33,482 bases of DNA from an uncultured Lachnospiraceae bacterium (GCA_902786365.1 CADACD010000030.1:1-33482), one strand, 5' to 3'; counted from the first letter of the stretch, positions 24,748-33,190 are shown. Made by a program: numbers and translations. The notes: generated by a model not told the origin, from the sequence alone.

Positions 24748-26283
24748 CTAAATATTAAATGACAGAATAGCCGGAACTATAATTATTACTATAGAAATAA
24801 TTAACATTATTACCATTGGAATCAATAACTTTGTACCTGCTTCGTCTCCTCTTTTTCTTGCTAACGCTTTTCTCTCCTCGAAAGCTTCTGTAACCTCGTT
24901 ATTTAGAATTTCTTTTAAACCTTTAGTTCCCTTTTTGATATTTTGTTCAAGAAGGCCGGCAAATTTAACATATGAATGAATTCCACACCTTCTTCCAAAT
25001 TCCAGATACGCCTCTGTTTCTGAATAACCCATCTTCATTTTCTGCCTTGCATACTTCATTTCCTCATATGCATATCTTTTTTCTTTTTCATTTTCTTTTG
25101 TACTATTTTTATTTTTTCTTCTTTTTAGCAATTTTTCAAACTTGATTTGTCTAACCTTTTTTTGATTTGAAATTTTGCTTATATCGTCATCATAATCACT
25201 TATTATTTTGTCCCATGCCCCAAGAATTGTCATTCCTGAACTCTGTAATATTGTAAGTTTGCTGACTATTGATGCATAATCTGTTTCCATTTGCTTTTTT
25301 CTCTCATCAAGTCTTGTATCTATTTCTCTCTCTTTTAAAACATAAATCATAACAGAAAAAATAACTGCTGCTAAAATATACATAAGATTTTCTTTTTTCT
25401 TAGGCTTTAAAAATCTGACATTATATTTACCTGTTATTTCTGCAAGGCTTAATTTTTCACTATCCGCCCCTGCCACTTTATCATATTCATCAATTTCTTC
25501 TAAAATGGATGTAACCTTATCCCTTGCCTCTTTATCAAGTATTATGTTAAATACATAACTTTTGTAAAAATTGTCAATTGACATAATTGCGGTAATTTCT
25601 GTCTCTTTTTTATCATTGATCTCTCCCCATATTATTCTTCCTGAATAATCCACAAAATCTGTATCTTCTATTTCCCACTCAATCTGAATCTGTTCACCAA
25701 GTTCGGAGATCAGATTTAAATCCTGTGTCACACAATCCTGACTTTTATTTAATGAAAATACTTCTCTTTTTAATTCATCATAATAACTATCCATTATTTT
25801 TACTGCTTCTTCTTCACTATATTTCATTTCTCCAACATGAATATCGATATCTTTTCTTTTCCCCTCATATTCAAGTATCAGATTATACTGTGTTTCTCCT
25901 TCTCCTGCTCTGTTTCTTTTTAGCTCAGTAATCTCTGTTTCTTTTGAAAAATGACTGCTAACACATTTTGCATATCCATAAAATAGAATTATCACACATA
26001 CCATAATAGAAAGTGCCAGTTTTGAAACCATATAAATATATGCATCCTTTTCATCTGAATGATGAATATTGATTCTGCTCAGTTTATTTCTTGCATTTTC
26101 ATAATCAATATTCATCACATGCCTGTTTGTAAAATCCAAGCAAAACGCTGCCATTCCATAGATAAATTTTAATTTAAAATCTCTTTTATTCAGATTTCTA
26201 AATACTTCTTTTTTATAACCTGTAGTAATAAAAAACAACAGCAAGATAAGGACCATAATGACTGTATAGATTATAAAACTCAA
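24748..26283 (-). CDS. tadC: TadC-like platform protein with a large inserted domain
   Basis: A 511-residue membrane protein of the type II secretion F (GspF) superfamily. C-terminal half: helix at about 305-322, the cytoplasmic SGMTILGAWDKI and GRRCGIHSYVKFAGLLEQN motifs, then the final helix LLIPMVIMLIISIVIIIVPAIL. Ordinary TadC is about 300 residues. Here the first half has helices at 4-20 and 86-105, followed by an insert of about 190 residues (111-298). The insert is beta-rich with IQIEWEIEDTDFVDYSGRI and probably faces outside. TadC with TadB forms the inner-membrane platform driven by TadA. The start is TTG, set by AAAGGGG. It begins 18 bases after tadB. Confidence 0.85.
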   Translation of the reverse strand: MSFIIYTVIMVLILLLFFITTGYKKEVFRNLNKRDFKLKFIYGMAAFCLDFTNRHVMNIDYENARNKLSRINIHHSDEKDAYIYMVSKLALSIMVCVIILFYGYAKCVSSHFSKETEITELKRNRAGEGETQYNLILEYEGKRKDIDIHVGEMKYSEEEAVKIMDSYYDELKREVFSLNKSQDCVTQDLNLISELGEQIQIEWEIEDTDFVDYSGRIIWGEINDKKETEITAIMSIDNFYKSYVFNIILDKEARDKVTSILEEIDEYDKVAGADSEKLSLAEITGKYNVRFLKPKKKENLMYILAAVIFSVMIYVLKEREIDTRLDERKKQMETDYASIVSKLTILQSSGMTILGAWDKIISDYDDDISKISNQKKVRQIKFEKLLKRRKNKNSTKENEKEKRYAYEEMKYARQKMKMGYSETEAYLEFGRRCGIHSYVKFAGLLEQNIKKGTKGLKEILNNEVTEAFEERKALARKRGDEAGTKLLIPMVIMLIISIVIIIVPAILSFNI

Positions 26284-26301
26284 CTATTATCCCCTTTCTC
26301 A

Positions 26302-27072
26302 TCAAACCTCTATATCTGTCAGCTTCTCTCCCATGCAAAATGCCACTATATAAACGATAAGACAAACTGTCATTATTGTTCTTCCCATTAATCCCTTATA
26401 CATTATTTCAAGCATATCTGAAGTAAAATCAACATATAACACAATGAACAATGGCATCATATCCATTATCCGCTGCTCATATTTTTTTGAATTAATAATT
26501 ACTCTCACTGCTCTTTCTGTCTCTATCTTCTGACTAATGGAATTTGCAGCATTCTTTACAATTTCAATAATATCTCCTCCACTTCTCTTTGCAATCTTTA
26601 TAATCTGTGCAAACAATTTAATCTCTTCAATATCACTCCTTATCCCTAAATCTTCAAAACATTGTTCTATAGTAAAATTTAATTTTATCTTCATTTCAAT
26701 AGCTCTTAATTCGAAATCAATATAGGATTTTCCATATATATTTTTCATATCATTTCTTACTTCATGCACTGCATTTTCAATGGAATAGCCTGCCATCAGC
26801 TGGGCACACATAGAGATACAAAACTCCTTAAACTGTGCTGTGAGATTCTGTCTCCTTTTTTTTATTAAATATATTCGTATTTTTTTTAAATAAAAAGGTG
26901 ATAAAATCATAAATAGCAGCCAGGCTATCATATTCCTGTAAAAAATGTACGCAAACACTGATGCTACACCTGCTATCATTGCCATATATTTTACATATTC
27001 TAAGACACTAAATTGATACTCATCATAATTAATCTGTCCTTCCGTATATTTCTGCCTCCTTATAAAACCCAC
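26302..27072 (-). CDS. tadB: TadB pilus platform protein
   Basis: A 256-residue T2SSF-family membrane protein with two N-terminal helices (about 31-60), a cytoplasmic helical domain (FKEFCISMCAQLMAGYSIENAV and KRSGGDIIEIVKNAANSI motifs) and two C-terminal helices. It pairs with TadC to form the platform. The only usual start in frame upstream of the first helix is the GTG at 27072, giving a 44-base overlap with tadA. A strong AAGGAGG lies within the frame just after it with no ATG, GTG or TTG at normal distance, so the true start is uncertain. Overlap implies translational coupling to tadA. Confidence 0.9.
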   Translation of the reverse strand: MGFIRRQKYTEGQINYDEYQFSVLEYVKYMAMIAGVASVFAYIFYRNMIAWLLFMILSPFYLKKIRIYLIKKRRQNLTAQFKEFCISMCAQLMAGYSIENAVHEVRNDMKNIYGKSYIDFELRAIEMKIKLNFTIEQCFEDLGIRSDIEEIKLFAQIIKIAKRSGGDIIEIVKNAANSISQKIETERAVRVIINSKKYEQRIMDMMPLFIVLYVDFTSDMLEIMYKGLMGRTIMTVCLIVYIVAFCMGEKLTDIEV

Positions 27073-28234
27073 TATTCAACAATTTAAAAATATTTCTAAG
27101 TCCATTGTTCTGCCATTTAAGACATCCTTGCACTTTCAAATTGCCATCGTTATTCTTCTCTGAAATGCTATCCTCTTCAAATTTATATAATGTATTAATC
27201 CCTATCTCTCCATTTCTATAATCCATAACCTCTACAATTTCGAGTACCTTTCTTGTCTTATCCCTCATTCTCCCTAAATGAACAATAATATCGATACCTG
27301 CTGCTATCTGTCCTTTTATTGCAGATAATGGCATATCCATTCCCATTAGAACCATTGTTTCAAGTCTGCTGAGCATATCTTTTGGACTATTAGCATGTCC
27401 AGTACTTAAGCTCCCATCATGACCTGTATTCATAGCCTGAAGCATATCAAGTGCTTCAGCACCTCGTACCTCACCAACCACAATCCTGTCAGGTCTCATT
27501 CGAAGGCTTGACCTAATCAAATCCCTTATACTAATTCCGTTTTCCCCTTCAAGATTAGCCTGCCTCGCTTCAAGCCTAACTAGATTGTTAATATTCTGCA
27601 GTTGAAGCTCTGCTGAATCTTCGATTGTGATAATTCTCTCATCAGCTGGAATATAATTTGACAATGCATTTAAAAAAGTTGTCTTACCAGAACCTGTTCC
27701 CCCACTTATGAAAATGTTATATCCTGCTTTCACAAGCATTTTTAAAAAACATGCTGCTTCATTTGTGATTGAATGTATCTCAATTAATTTTTCCATAGTA
27801 ATTCTGTTTTTAGGAAACTTTCGTATAGTAACAGCCGAACCATCAATAGAAATTGGTGCAAGCACCACATTCACTCTTGAGCCATCCTTTAATCTGCTGT
27901 CCGCAATAGGTGTAGATTCATTTACTCTCCTGTTGACATTCGAAACCATCTGTTGAATCACATCATCAAGTCTCTGCTTTGAACTGAACCTTGATTCTAA
28001 TTTTATGATTGTTCCACCCTTTTCAATAAAAATATTATCTGGTCCATTAATCATAATCTCCGTAACATCAGAGTCCTTTAAAATATCTTCAAGTACATCC
28101 ATTCCCCGTATTGAATCAAATAATTCTCTTTTTAAATCGCACTTTTCCCTAACTGACAAATCTTTCTTTCGATTGTTTGAAAAAATCACATCATCAATTA
28201 TCTCATATATTTCATCATCATCAATTTCACCCAA
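27029..28234 (-). CDS. tadA: TadA/CpaF secretion ATPase
   Basis: The hexameric VirB11-like ATPase that powers pilus assembly from the cytoplasm. In the 401-residue form, Walker A GGTGSGKT is at 178-185, the Asp-box ITIEDSAELQL is at 202-212, Walker B RIVVGEVRG is at 250-258 and the His-box STGHANSPKDMLSRLETM follows. All are intact. The first usual start codon is the TTG at 28234. However, the frame is open for 20 more codons upstream, reading VRELVRELREEVIRRINV, which looks like genuine CpaF N-terminus. That stretch begins directly after the tadZ stop, which is in the same frame. Translation may therefore start at a rare codon upstream or, less likely, by readthrough from tadZ. Confidence 0.95.
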   Translation of the reverse strand: MGEIDDDEIYEIIDDVIFSNNRKKDLSVREKCDLKRELFDSIRGMDVLEDILKDSDVTEIMINGPDNIFIEKGGTIIKLESRFSSKQRLDDVIQQMVSNVNRRVNESTPIADSRLKDGSRVNVVLAPISIDGSAVTIRKFPKNRITMEKLIEIHSITNEAACFLKMLVKAGYNIFISGGTGSGKTTFLNALSNYIPADERIITIEDSAELQLQNINNLVRLEARQANLEGENGISIRDLIRSSLRMRPDRIVVGEVRGAEALDMLQAMNTGHDGSLSTGHANSPKDMLSRLETMVLMGMDMPLSAIKGQIAAGIDIIVHLGRMRDKTRKVLEIVEVMDYRNGEIGINTLYKFEEDSISEKNNDGNLKVQGCLKWQNNGLRNIFKLLNSGFYKEAEIYGRTD

Positions 28235-28294
28235 TACATTAATTCTTCTAATAACTTCTTCCCGTAATTCCCTGACTAACTCCCTAACACAATA

Positions 28295-29365
28295 TCAATC
28301 ACCTCTTATCATCTTCTCCAGCTCATCAGCAACCTTTATAAAATCTTTTCCCCCATAAGAGTTCTCCACATTTTTTATATCCATCTCTATCATGCTATCT
28401 TCCAAAATCTCATAACTGCTTGTGTCGATATAATCCTTAAACTTTTGCAATTTTAAATTAGCTATTTCCTCATCAATAAACGGAACTATTGTTTTGTCTG
28501 ACATTGATATAAATTGAAATATATCTCCTATAACATTTGATAAATCAATCAAAATCATATCATATCCTTTAATACTTCCTATCATTCTGACAAACTCCAT
28601 CACAACTTTTGTATCAGTATTTCTTAAATCCCTGATACATTCTGTGGGTGGTATAAAATCCAGCCCTTTATAATTCTCTATTATCATCTCAGTCTTTATA
28701 TGAAACGCTGAATTACCACTTATATAGAAATACAACAAATCTGATAAGTCTCCTTTACTCCCTGCACTCTTATTAAAATTCATATACTCCATAAGTAATG
28801 AGAATTCTTCAAGATTAATTAGTAAAACCTTAAAATTCCGCTTAACCATTTCCATACCCATATTAATTACAAACTTTGTCTTACCACATCTGCCTATTGG
28901 TGAATAGATGCTCACAACTCCTTTGAACTTTTTTTTCACATGCCCACTATTATCCTTAATTATTAATTCTCTTTCTGTGCATAGCTGTAAAATACTGTTA
29001 ATAACCATATCTGCAGATTGATACCTATAGATGACTGATATCCCATCAATACTACTTATATCATCTTCCTCTGTAAGTATTGCAATATGATCTTTGTATT
29101 CCTGATAAAATAAACCAAAATGTACATCCTCTTTATTTATATTCCCTTTCTCCGAAAATTTTTCTATTGCATATTCTGATATCAGATATTCTGCTATTAC
29201 AATGATATCTGGCTTTTCATCTCTACAATACAAATCAAGCTTTTCACTTTCTGTAAAAAACTCTATATTATATATTGCTGACTGTCTTCCCTTCATATAA
29301 TCATTAAAATTGTATATGTAGTCCTTATCTGAATCTAATATAGCAATACTAATCATTTTATTCAT
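28295..29365 (-). CDS. tadZ: TadZ/CpaE-like localisation ATPase
   Basis: A 356-residue protein. Residues 1-125 form an atypical receiver-like domain (SIAILDSDKDYIYNFNDYM... PDIIVIAEYLISEY). From about 148 there is a MinD/ParA-type ATPase. Its P-loop reads SPIGRCGKTKF (155-165), so the signature Lys of the deviant Walker A (KGGxGKT) is Ile and one Gly is Arg, while GKT is kept. MILIDLS provides Walker B. TadZ proteins place the Tad machine in the cell, often at a pole. It is the first gene of the operon, about 70 bases after a strong promoter. The start is ATG (MNK); AAAGGAAG lies about 13 bases before it, and a second ATG follows three codons later. Confidence 0.88.
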   Translation of the reverse strand: MNKMISIAILDSDKDYIYNFNDYMKGRQSAIYNIEFFTESEKLDLYCRDEKPDIIVIAEYLISEYAIEKFSEKGNINKEDVHFGLFYQEYKDHIAILTEEDDISSIDGISVIYRYQSADMVINSILQLCTERELIIKDNSGHVKKKFKGVVSIYSPIGRCGKTKFVINMGMEMVKRNFKVLLINLEEFSLLMEYMNFNKSAGSKGDLSDLLYFYISGNSAFHIKTEMIIENYKGLDFIPPTECIRDLRNTDTKVVMEFVRMIGSIKGYDMILIDLSNVIGDIFQFISMSDKTIVPFIDEEIANLKLQKFKDYIDTSSYEILEDSMIEMDIKNVENSYGGKDFIKVADELEKMIRGD

Positions 29366-29412
29366 GCATAGTTTTTCACTTCCTTTCTATTTAACATTTA
29401 TTTTATTATATT

Positions 29413-29429
29413 CACAAGTTTTACTTGTG
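29413..29429 (-). promoter_or_regulatory. Palindrome just downstream of the Tad promoter
   Basis: CACAAGT-TTT-ACTTGTG is a perfect 7+7 bp palindrome. It begins about 11 bases after the -10 box, at roughly +3 to +20 of the predicted transcript, an ideal position for a repressor operator. As RNA it would make a small 5' hairpin. Confidence 0.55.
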
Positions 29430-29439
29430 ATGTTACATA

Positions 29440-29468
29440 ATTATAAACTATTGGTTTTTATTTGTAAA
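29440..29468 (-). promoter_or_regulatory. Sigma-A-type promoter of the Tad operon
   Basis: On the minus strand TTTACA (29463-29468) and a perfect TATAAT (29440-29445) are separated by 17 bases. The first gene, tadZ, starts about 70 bases downstream. All twelve genes to 15612 follow on the same strand with short gaps and no strong terminator, so this promoter may serve the whole operon. Confidence 0.75.
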
Positions 29469-29647
29469 GCACTTTTTTGAAATTTTTGGAATAAAATTTT
29501 TAAATATGATTATAATTATATAAAAGCCTTAAGTGCAGGCGCGATAATTCTAACTTGTAAATTGTGAATAAAACAATTAACAATTAAACAGGCATAATGA
29601 AAATAATACTATTTTCTCTGAAATTAAATTAATAACGGGGTGATAAG

Positions 29648-29899
29648 TTGAAAAATTTATTTAAAAGAAAATCAAAATTAACAGATATTGAATCATCAAG
29701 TGATTATATGGATTTCCAGACTGAAGAAGAACTATTAAAAATCGAACTGAAAGAGACTACTCTTGCCCTTGATGCTGCATATTGCATTCTCGAAAATGTT
29801 ACTGAACCTGAATTAATTGACAGTGCCATTTATGAATTAAACTCTATTCAGTCAAAATACACTTATCTTTCCCGCAAATATCGTGATACTTTCTCGTAA
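29648..29899 (+). CDS. DUF2508 family small protein
   Basis: An 83-residue soluble helical protein resembling DUF2508 (YaaL-like): a charged N-terminus, then TALDAAYCILENVTEPELIDSAIYELNSIQSKYTYLSRKYR, where ELIDSAIYELN with the following Tyr-rich helix is the family's core. Function is unknown; in Bacillus the relative lies near recR. Here it is divergent from the Tad operon and alone on its strand. The start is TTG, set by GGGGTG five bases before it. The 280-base region shared with tadZ also contains a TATAAT at 29511-29516 that could serve this gene. A 103-bp hairpin follows its stop. Confidence 0.75.
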   Translation: MKNLFKRKSKLTDIESSSDYMDFQTEEELLKIELKETTLALDAAYCILENVTEPELIDSAIYELNSIQSKYTYLSRKYRDTFS

Positions 29900-29955
29900 A
29901 CAACAGTTTCATGGCTGAGATATAAACTAAAACGTAAATATTTCCTGACAAATTA

Positions 29956-30058
29956 AAATGAAGTTGGCATATTAAGAAAAATAACCATGTATAGTGTTTT
30001 TATATTTATATAAGTAATACTATACTGTAGTAAACATCTTAATGTTTCAACTTCATTT
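29956..30058. repeat. 103-bp multi-stem hairpin after the DUF2508 gene
   Basis: The gap 29900-30256 has no gene. AAATGAAGTTG (29956-29966) and CAACTTCATTT (30048-30058) are perfect inverted repeats. Nested inside are CATATTAAGA with TCTTAATG, and GTATAGT with ACTATAC. The whole folds as one long interrupted hairpin with an AT-rich tip. It lies 57 bases after the DUF2508 stop and is convergent with the GH13 gene, so it may act as a terminator or be a small palindromic repeat. The rest of the gap (30059-30256) shows nothing clear. Confidence 0.6.
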
Positions 30059-30256
30059 CTTTGTTAATATTTTATTCTCTATTATTATCTTCAGCTTTCC
30101 ATGTACAATTTAACATTATTCAAAAATGTTATACAAAAAATTTATTTCTGCAGTGCTTCGCTATCATCTGCCTTTATAGTGTATTTTAAATCCCCTCTAA
30201 AACGGTCATTAATTGATGCAATAACTTTTAAAAGCAACTGAATATTACAAAAAATT

Positions 30257-32332
30257 TTATATAATCACCTGCTTTTTCAAATACAAAAATCCATACCCTT
30301 CCATATCAATATATTTTACCTTCATTTTTCTTCCGGTAATCAAATCTTCATATATCCCATCTTCATCCTCAATACATGCAATTTTTTCATGTTCACTGAA
30401 ATTAAAAATTCCCAGCATCCTTTCTTCTGCAAATTCTCTCACAATACATATAATACTGTCATTTTTTGTATCAGCCAGCCTCACATGTGCAATCTGTGAA
30501 AAAACATCTTCACGTTTTTTGATTACTTCAATTTTATTTAGACCTCTTATAATTTTTCCCTCGATACTATATTCATCTACAAGTCTTACTGCCTTTGACC
30601 AGTCAAATTTACCCCGATTGATATTCCGTATATCTTTTATCTTGTCCGCATTTTCTTTATAGGTATAATCATTTACCTGACCAATCTCATCTCCACTATA
30701 TATAACAGGAATTCCCGGCTGCATAAAAAGATATGCATATAACATTACTTCAAGCTTTATAGCATTTTCCGTCTCATTTTCATTATTTTCATACAGAGCT
30801 TTTTCAAGTCCACACATAGATGCTGTAGTTCCACAAAAACAAATATCACCTCTGGCATCCATGCTTTTTCCTACTTCTCCTCTGCTTTTACTAAATCCAG
30901 TAATTCCTTTAAAATATCCATTAAGATATTCTTTATGCATATTTTTATCAATTTTTTCACTCAAATAAAGAAACTCATAATCAAGATTCCATCTCAGATC
31001 CTCATGGTTTCTTAAATAATTTACAAAAATATATTCCTTTGGCATTTCATTGATTATATTCAGACTTTTTCTAAGTAAATTAACATTTCTTGTTGCAACA
31101 GAATTCCATATTTCGTCCGTAATCGTCTTATTATATAACATATGAAACTCTGACTTCCCTGCTTCCCCAAAATATTCAATCAAATTTTTTGTATCACTCT
31201 CTATATTACCAAGAAGCATTACTCCCGGACATACTATTTCACTTATCATTCTCATTATTCTTGCAATTGTATGGACTTGTGGTAAATTTCTGCAATTTGT
31301 ATTAATATCTTTCCATATATACTCAATTGTATCAATTTGAATGATATCCACCCCAAGATTAGCAATAAACATAAAATTATACATCATTTCATTAAAAACT
31401 CTTGGATTTCTGTAATTTAAATCCCACTCAAAAGAATGAAATGTAGTCATTACATAATTATTTAATTCTTCTATCCATGTAAAATGTGCCAGACTGTTTT
31501 GTGAATCATTTTGGAATAAATGTTTATGTTTCAAAAATGACAATTTTTCTTTATTATATTCACTTGACTGATATTTTTTTTGTGGTATATGGTATTTGTC
31601 TGGAGAATATCCTTCTGATTGAATCTCAGTCGGTTCATATTCTTCTAATAAATATTTTTTAGTAAAATATCTATCATTCAAAAATCTATTTTTAAACTTC
31701 TCATTAAACATAAGATTTTTTTCATACTGTTGCACAACATCTTTGTTTTCAAAAATGCAATATCTATTTATATACTCTGTATCACCTTGTTTAGCTCTTT
31801 TTGCCCATTCATGTTCATTTGATGTATGATTCATAACAAAATCGACACTCACATTAATATTTTTTTCATGACACAATTTTGTTAAATTCAAAAAATCGTC
31901 TATATTTCCAAGTTCCTCCTTTACCTTTCTAAAATCTGATACAGCATTTCCATCATCTGAATTATATTTTGGTGTCTCAAAAAAAGGCATAAAATGTACA
32001 TAATCGATATTGCATTTCTGGAGATGTTCAATATTATGTTCTACACCTTTTATAGTATCAGCATAATTTTCAATGTGTAGTGCCATTCCTGTCATTTTAT
32101 TTTTTCTGTACCAATCAGGATTATTTTCTCTAGTAACATCTATATTCTTCAATTCATTTTCTCTTTCAATAAAAAAATTGTGCATTTGATAACACAATTC
32201 ACTAAGCATAGATTCGTTAGAATAAAGTTCCATATACAGCCATTTCAACTCATCAATATGTCTGTTATATCTTTGCACATACAGAGCTTCCCAATCTCCT
32301 TTAAATTCAGTAAAAACAATATTATCTGACAT
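30257..32332 (-). CDS. Amylosucrase-like GH13 protein, probable pseudoenzyme
   Basis: A 691-residue cytosolic-type protein (no signal) that follows amylosucrase (GH13 subfamily 4) from end to end: the N-terminal helical domain, region I DFVMNHTSNEHEWA (164-177), then NLGVDIIQIDTIEYIWK, NCRNLPQVHTIAR, VNYLRNHEDLRW and IPVIYSGDEIGQVND. The nucleophile Asp (334) remains. The usual Arg two residues before it is Gln332. The acid/base Glu of region III is Asn376 (LLGNIESD, where relatives have LLGEVVME). The transition-state Asp of region IV is Glu444 (NHED, where relatives have HDD). A 70-residue insert lies at about 210-280. Amylosucrases transfer glucose from sucrose to glucan; with three substitutions this one is probably inactive or altered. 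The start is ATG nine bases after AGGAGG. Confidence 0.85.
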   Translation of the reverse strand: MSDNIVFTEFKGDWEALYVQRYNRHIDELKWLYMELYSNESMLSELCYQMHNFFIERENELKNIDVTRENNPDWYRKNKMTGMALHIENYADTIKGVEHNIEHLQKCNIDYVHFMPFFETPKYNSDDGNAVSDFRKVKEELGNIDDFLNLTKLCHEKNINVSVDFVMNHTSNEHEWAKRAKQGDTEYINRYCIFENKDVVQQYEKNLMFNEKFKNRFLNDRYFTKKYLLEEYEPTEIQSEGYSPDKYHIPQKKYQSSEYNKEKLSFLKHKHLFQNDSQNSLAHFTWIEELNNYVMTTFHSFEWDLNYRNPRVFNEMMYNFMFIANLGVDIIQIDTIEYIWKDINTNCRNLPQVHTIARIMRMISEIVCPGVMLLGNIESDTKNLIEYFGEAGKSEFHMLYNKTITDEIWNSVATRNVNLLRKSLNIINEMPKEYIFVNYLRNHEDLRWNLDYEFLYLSEKIDKNMHKEYLNGYFKGITGFSKSRGEVGKSMDARGDICFCGTTASMCGLEKALYENNENETENAIKLEVMLYAYLFMQPGIPVIYSGDEIGQVNDYTYKENADKIKDIRNINRGKFDWSKAVRLVDEYSIEGKIIRGLNKIEVIKKREDVFSQIAHVRLADTKNDSIICIVREFAEERMLGIFNFSEHEKIACIEDEDGIYEDLITGRKMKVKYIDMEGYGFLYLKKQVII

Positions 32333-32400
32333 TAACTACATCCTCCTAAAAACAAATCTAAGTAACATTTTCAATAATTTTAAACATTTCTTTTAATATA

Positions 32401-32460
32401 TCCACAAATAAAAAATATACTTTATTATTATTCCACATTATGAGAATATTATTCCACATT
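32401..32460 (-). promoter_or_regulatory. Repeated TGTGGA boxes upstream of the GH13 gene
   Basis: In transcript sense AATGTGGAATAAT occurs exactly at 32427-32439 and 32448-32460, 21 bases apart. A weaker TGTGGATATAT lies about 31 bases further toward the gene (32396-32406). All three face the same side of the helix and lie 70-130 bases before the start codon, as expected for activator or repressor sites. Confidence 0.5.
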
Positions 32461-32559
32461 TTTACACTATATTGATATATATTGTTCTTTTCATATTGTC
32501 TTAATACTATAATTTACTTATATATACATTTTAAAACTAACCAACTTTGCCTTACACGC

Positions 32560-32599
32560 AAAAAAAGCCGAAAGCCTTGATTTCTCTAGCTTTCAGCTT
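32560..32599 (-). terminator. Intrinsic terminator of the rRNA-tRNA operon
   Basis: In transcript sense AAGCTGAAAGC and GCTTTCGGCTT form an 11-bp stem with one G-U pair, followed by TTTTT. It starts 13 bases after tRNA-Lys. Confidence 0.88.
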
Positions 32600-32611
32600 A
32601 TTACTTTTTAA

Positions 32612-32684
32612 TGAGACATCGGGGATTCGAACCCCGGACAACTTGATTAAAAGTCAAGTGCTCTACCACCTGAGCTAATATCCC
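32612..32684 (-). tRNA. tRNA-Lys (TTT)
   Basis: The minus strand folds as a 73-nt cloverleaf beginning GGGATATTAGCTCAG. The anticodon loop CTTTTAA gives anticodon TTT. TTCGAATC is present in the T loop and the discriminator is A. CCA is not encoded. It is the last tRNA before the terminator. Confidence 0.95.
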
Positions 32685-32721
32685 ATTCCAACCATAATAC
32701 TATAGTATCATATCATGGAAA

Positions 32722-32794
<73 letters not shown>

Positions 32795-32839
32795 CTACAT
32801 TTTATCTATTTCGTATGTATGTAAATTCTTATAAAAGAG

Positions 32840-32913
<74 letters not shown>

Positions 32914-32965
32914 ATATTTATTTTTATACTACTAATATATGCAGAATATTAAAAAATATTCTTAA

Positions 32966-33047
32966 TGGATGGAGGTGGATTCGAACCACCGAAGCAAATT
33001 GCAGCAGATTTACAGTCTGTCCCCTTTGGCCACTCGGGAATCCATCC
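32966..33047 (-). tRNA. tRNA-Tyr (GTA)
   Basis: An 82-nt gene beginning GGATGGATTCCCGAG. The anticodon loop CTGTAAA gives GTA. The long variable arm of bacterial tRNA-Tyr is present and the acceptor closes with TCCATCC plus A. Confidence 0.95.
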
Positions 33048-33076
33048 ATAATCTAAAAATATATAATTTAGATAAA

Positions 33077-33149
33077 AGCCGATGATCGGACTCGAACCGA
33101 TAACCTGCTGATTACAAATCAGCTGCTCTGCCAATTGAGCCACATCGGC
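33077..33149 (-). tRNA. tRNA-Thr (TGT)
   Basis: A 73-nt cloverleaf beginning GCCGATGTGGCTCAA. The anticodon loop TTTGTAA gives TGT. The acceptor closes with CATCGGC and the discriminator is T, which is usual for Thr in Firmicutes. Confidence 0.95.
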
Positions 33150-33190
33150 ACATTCATAATAATGTGTTTTCAAATACTAAACTAAAATAA

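Noticed and set aside
30257-32332. Active amylosucrase annotation for the GH13 gene
   Set aside because: Region II Arg, region III Glu and region IV Asp are all replaced, so the standard activity should not be assumed.
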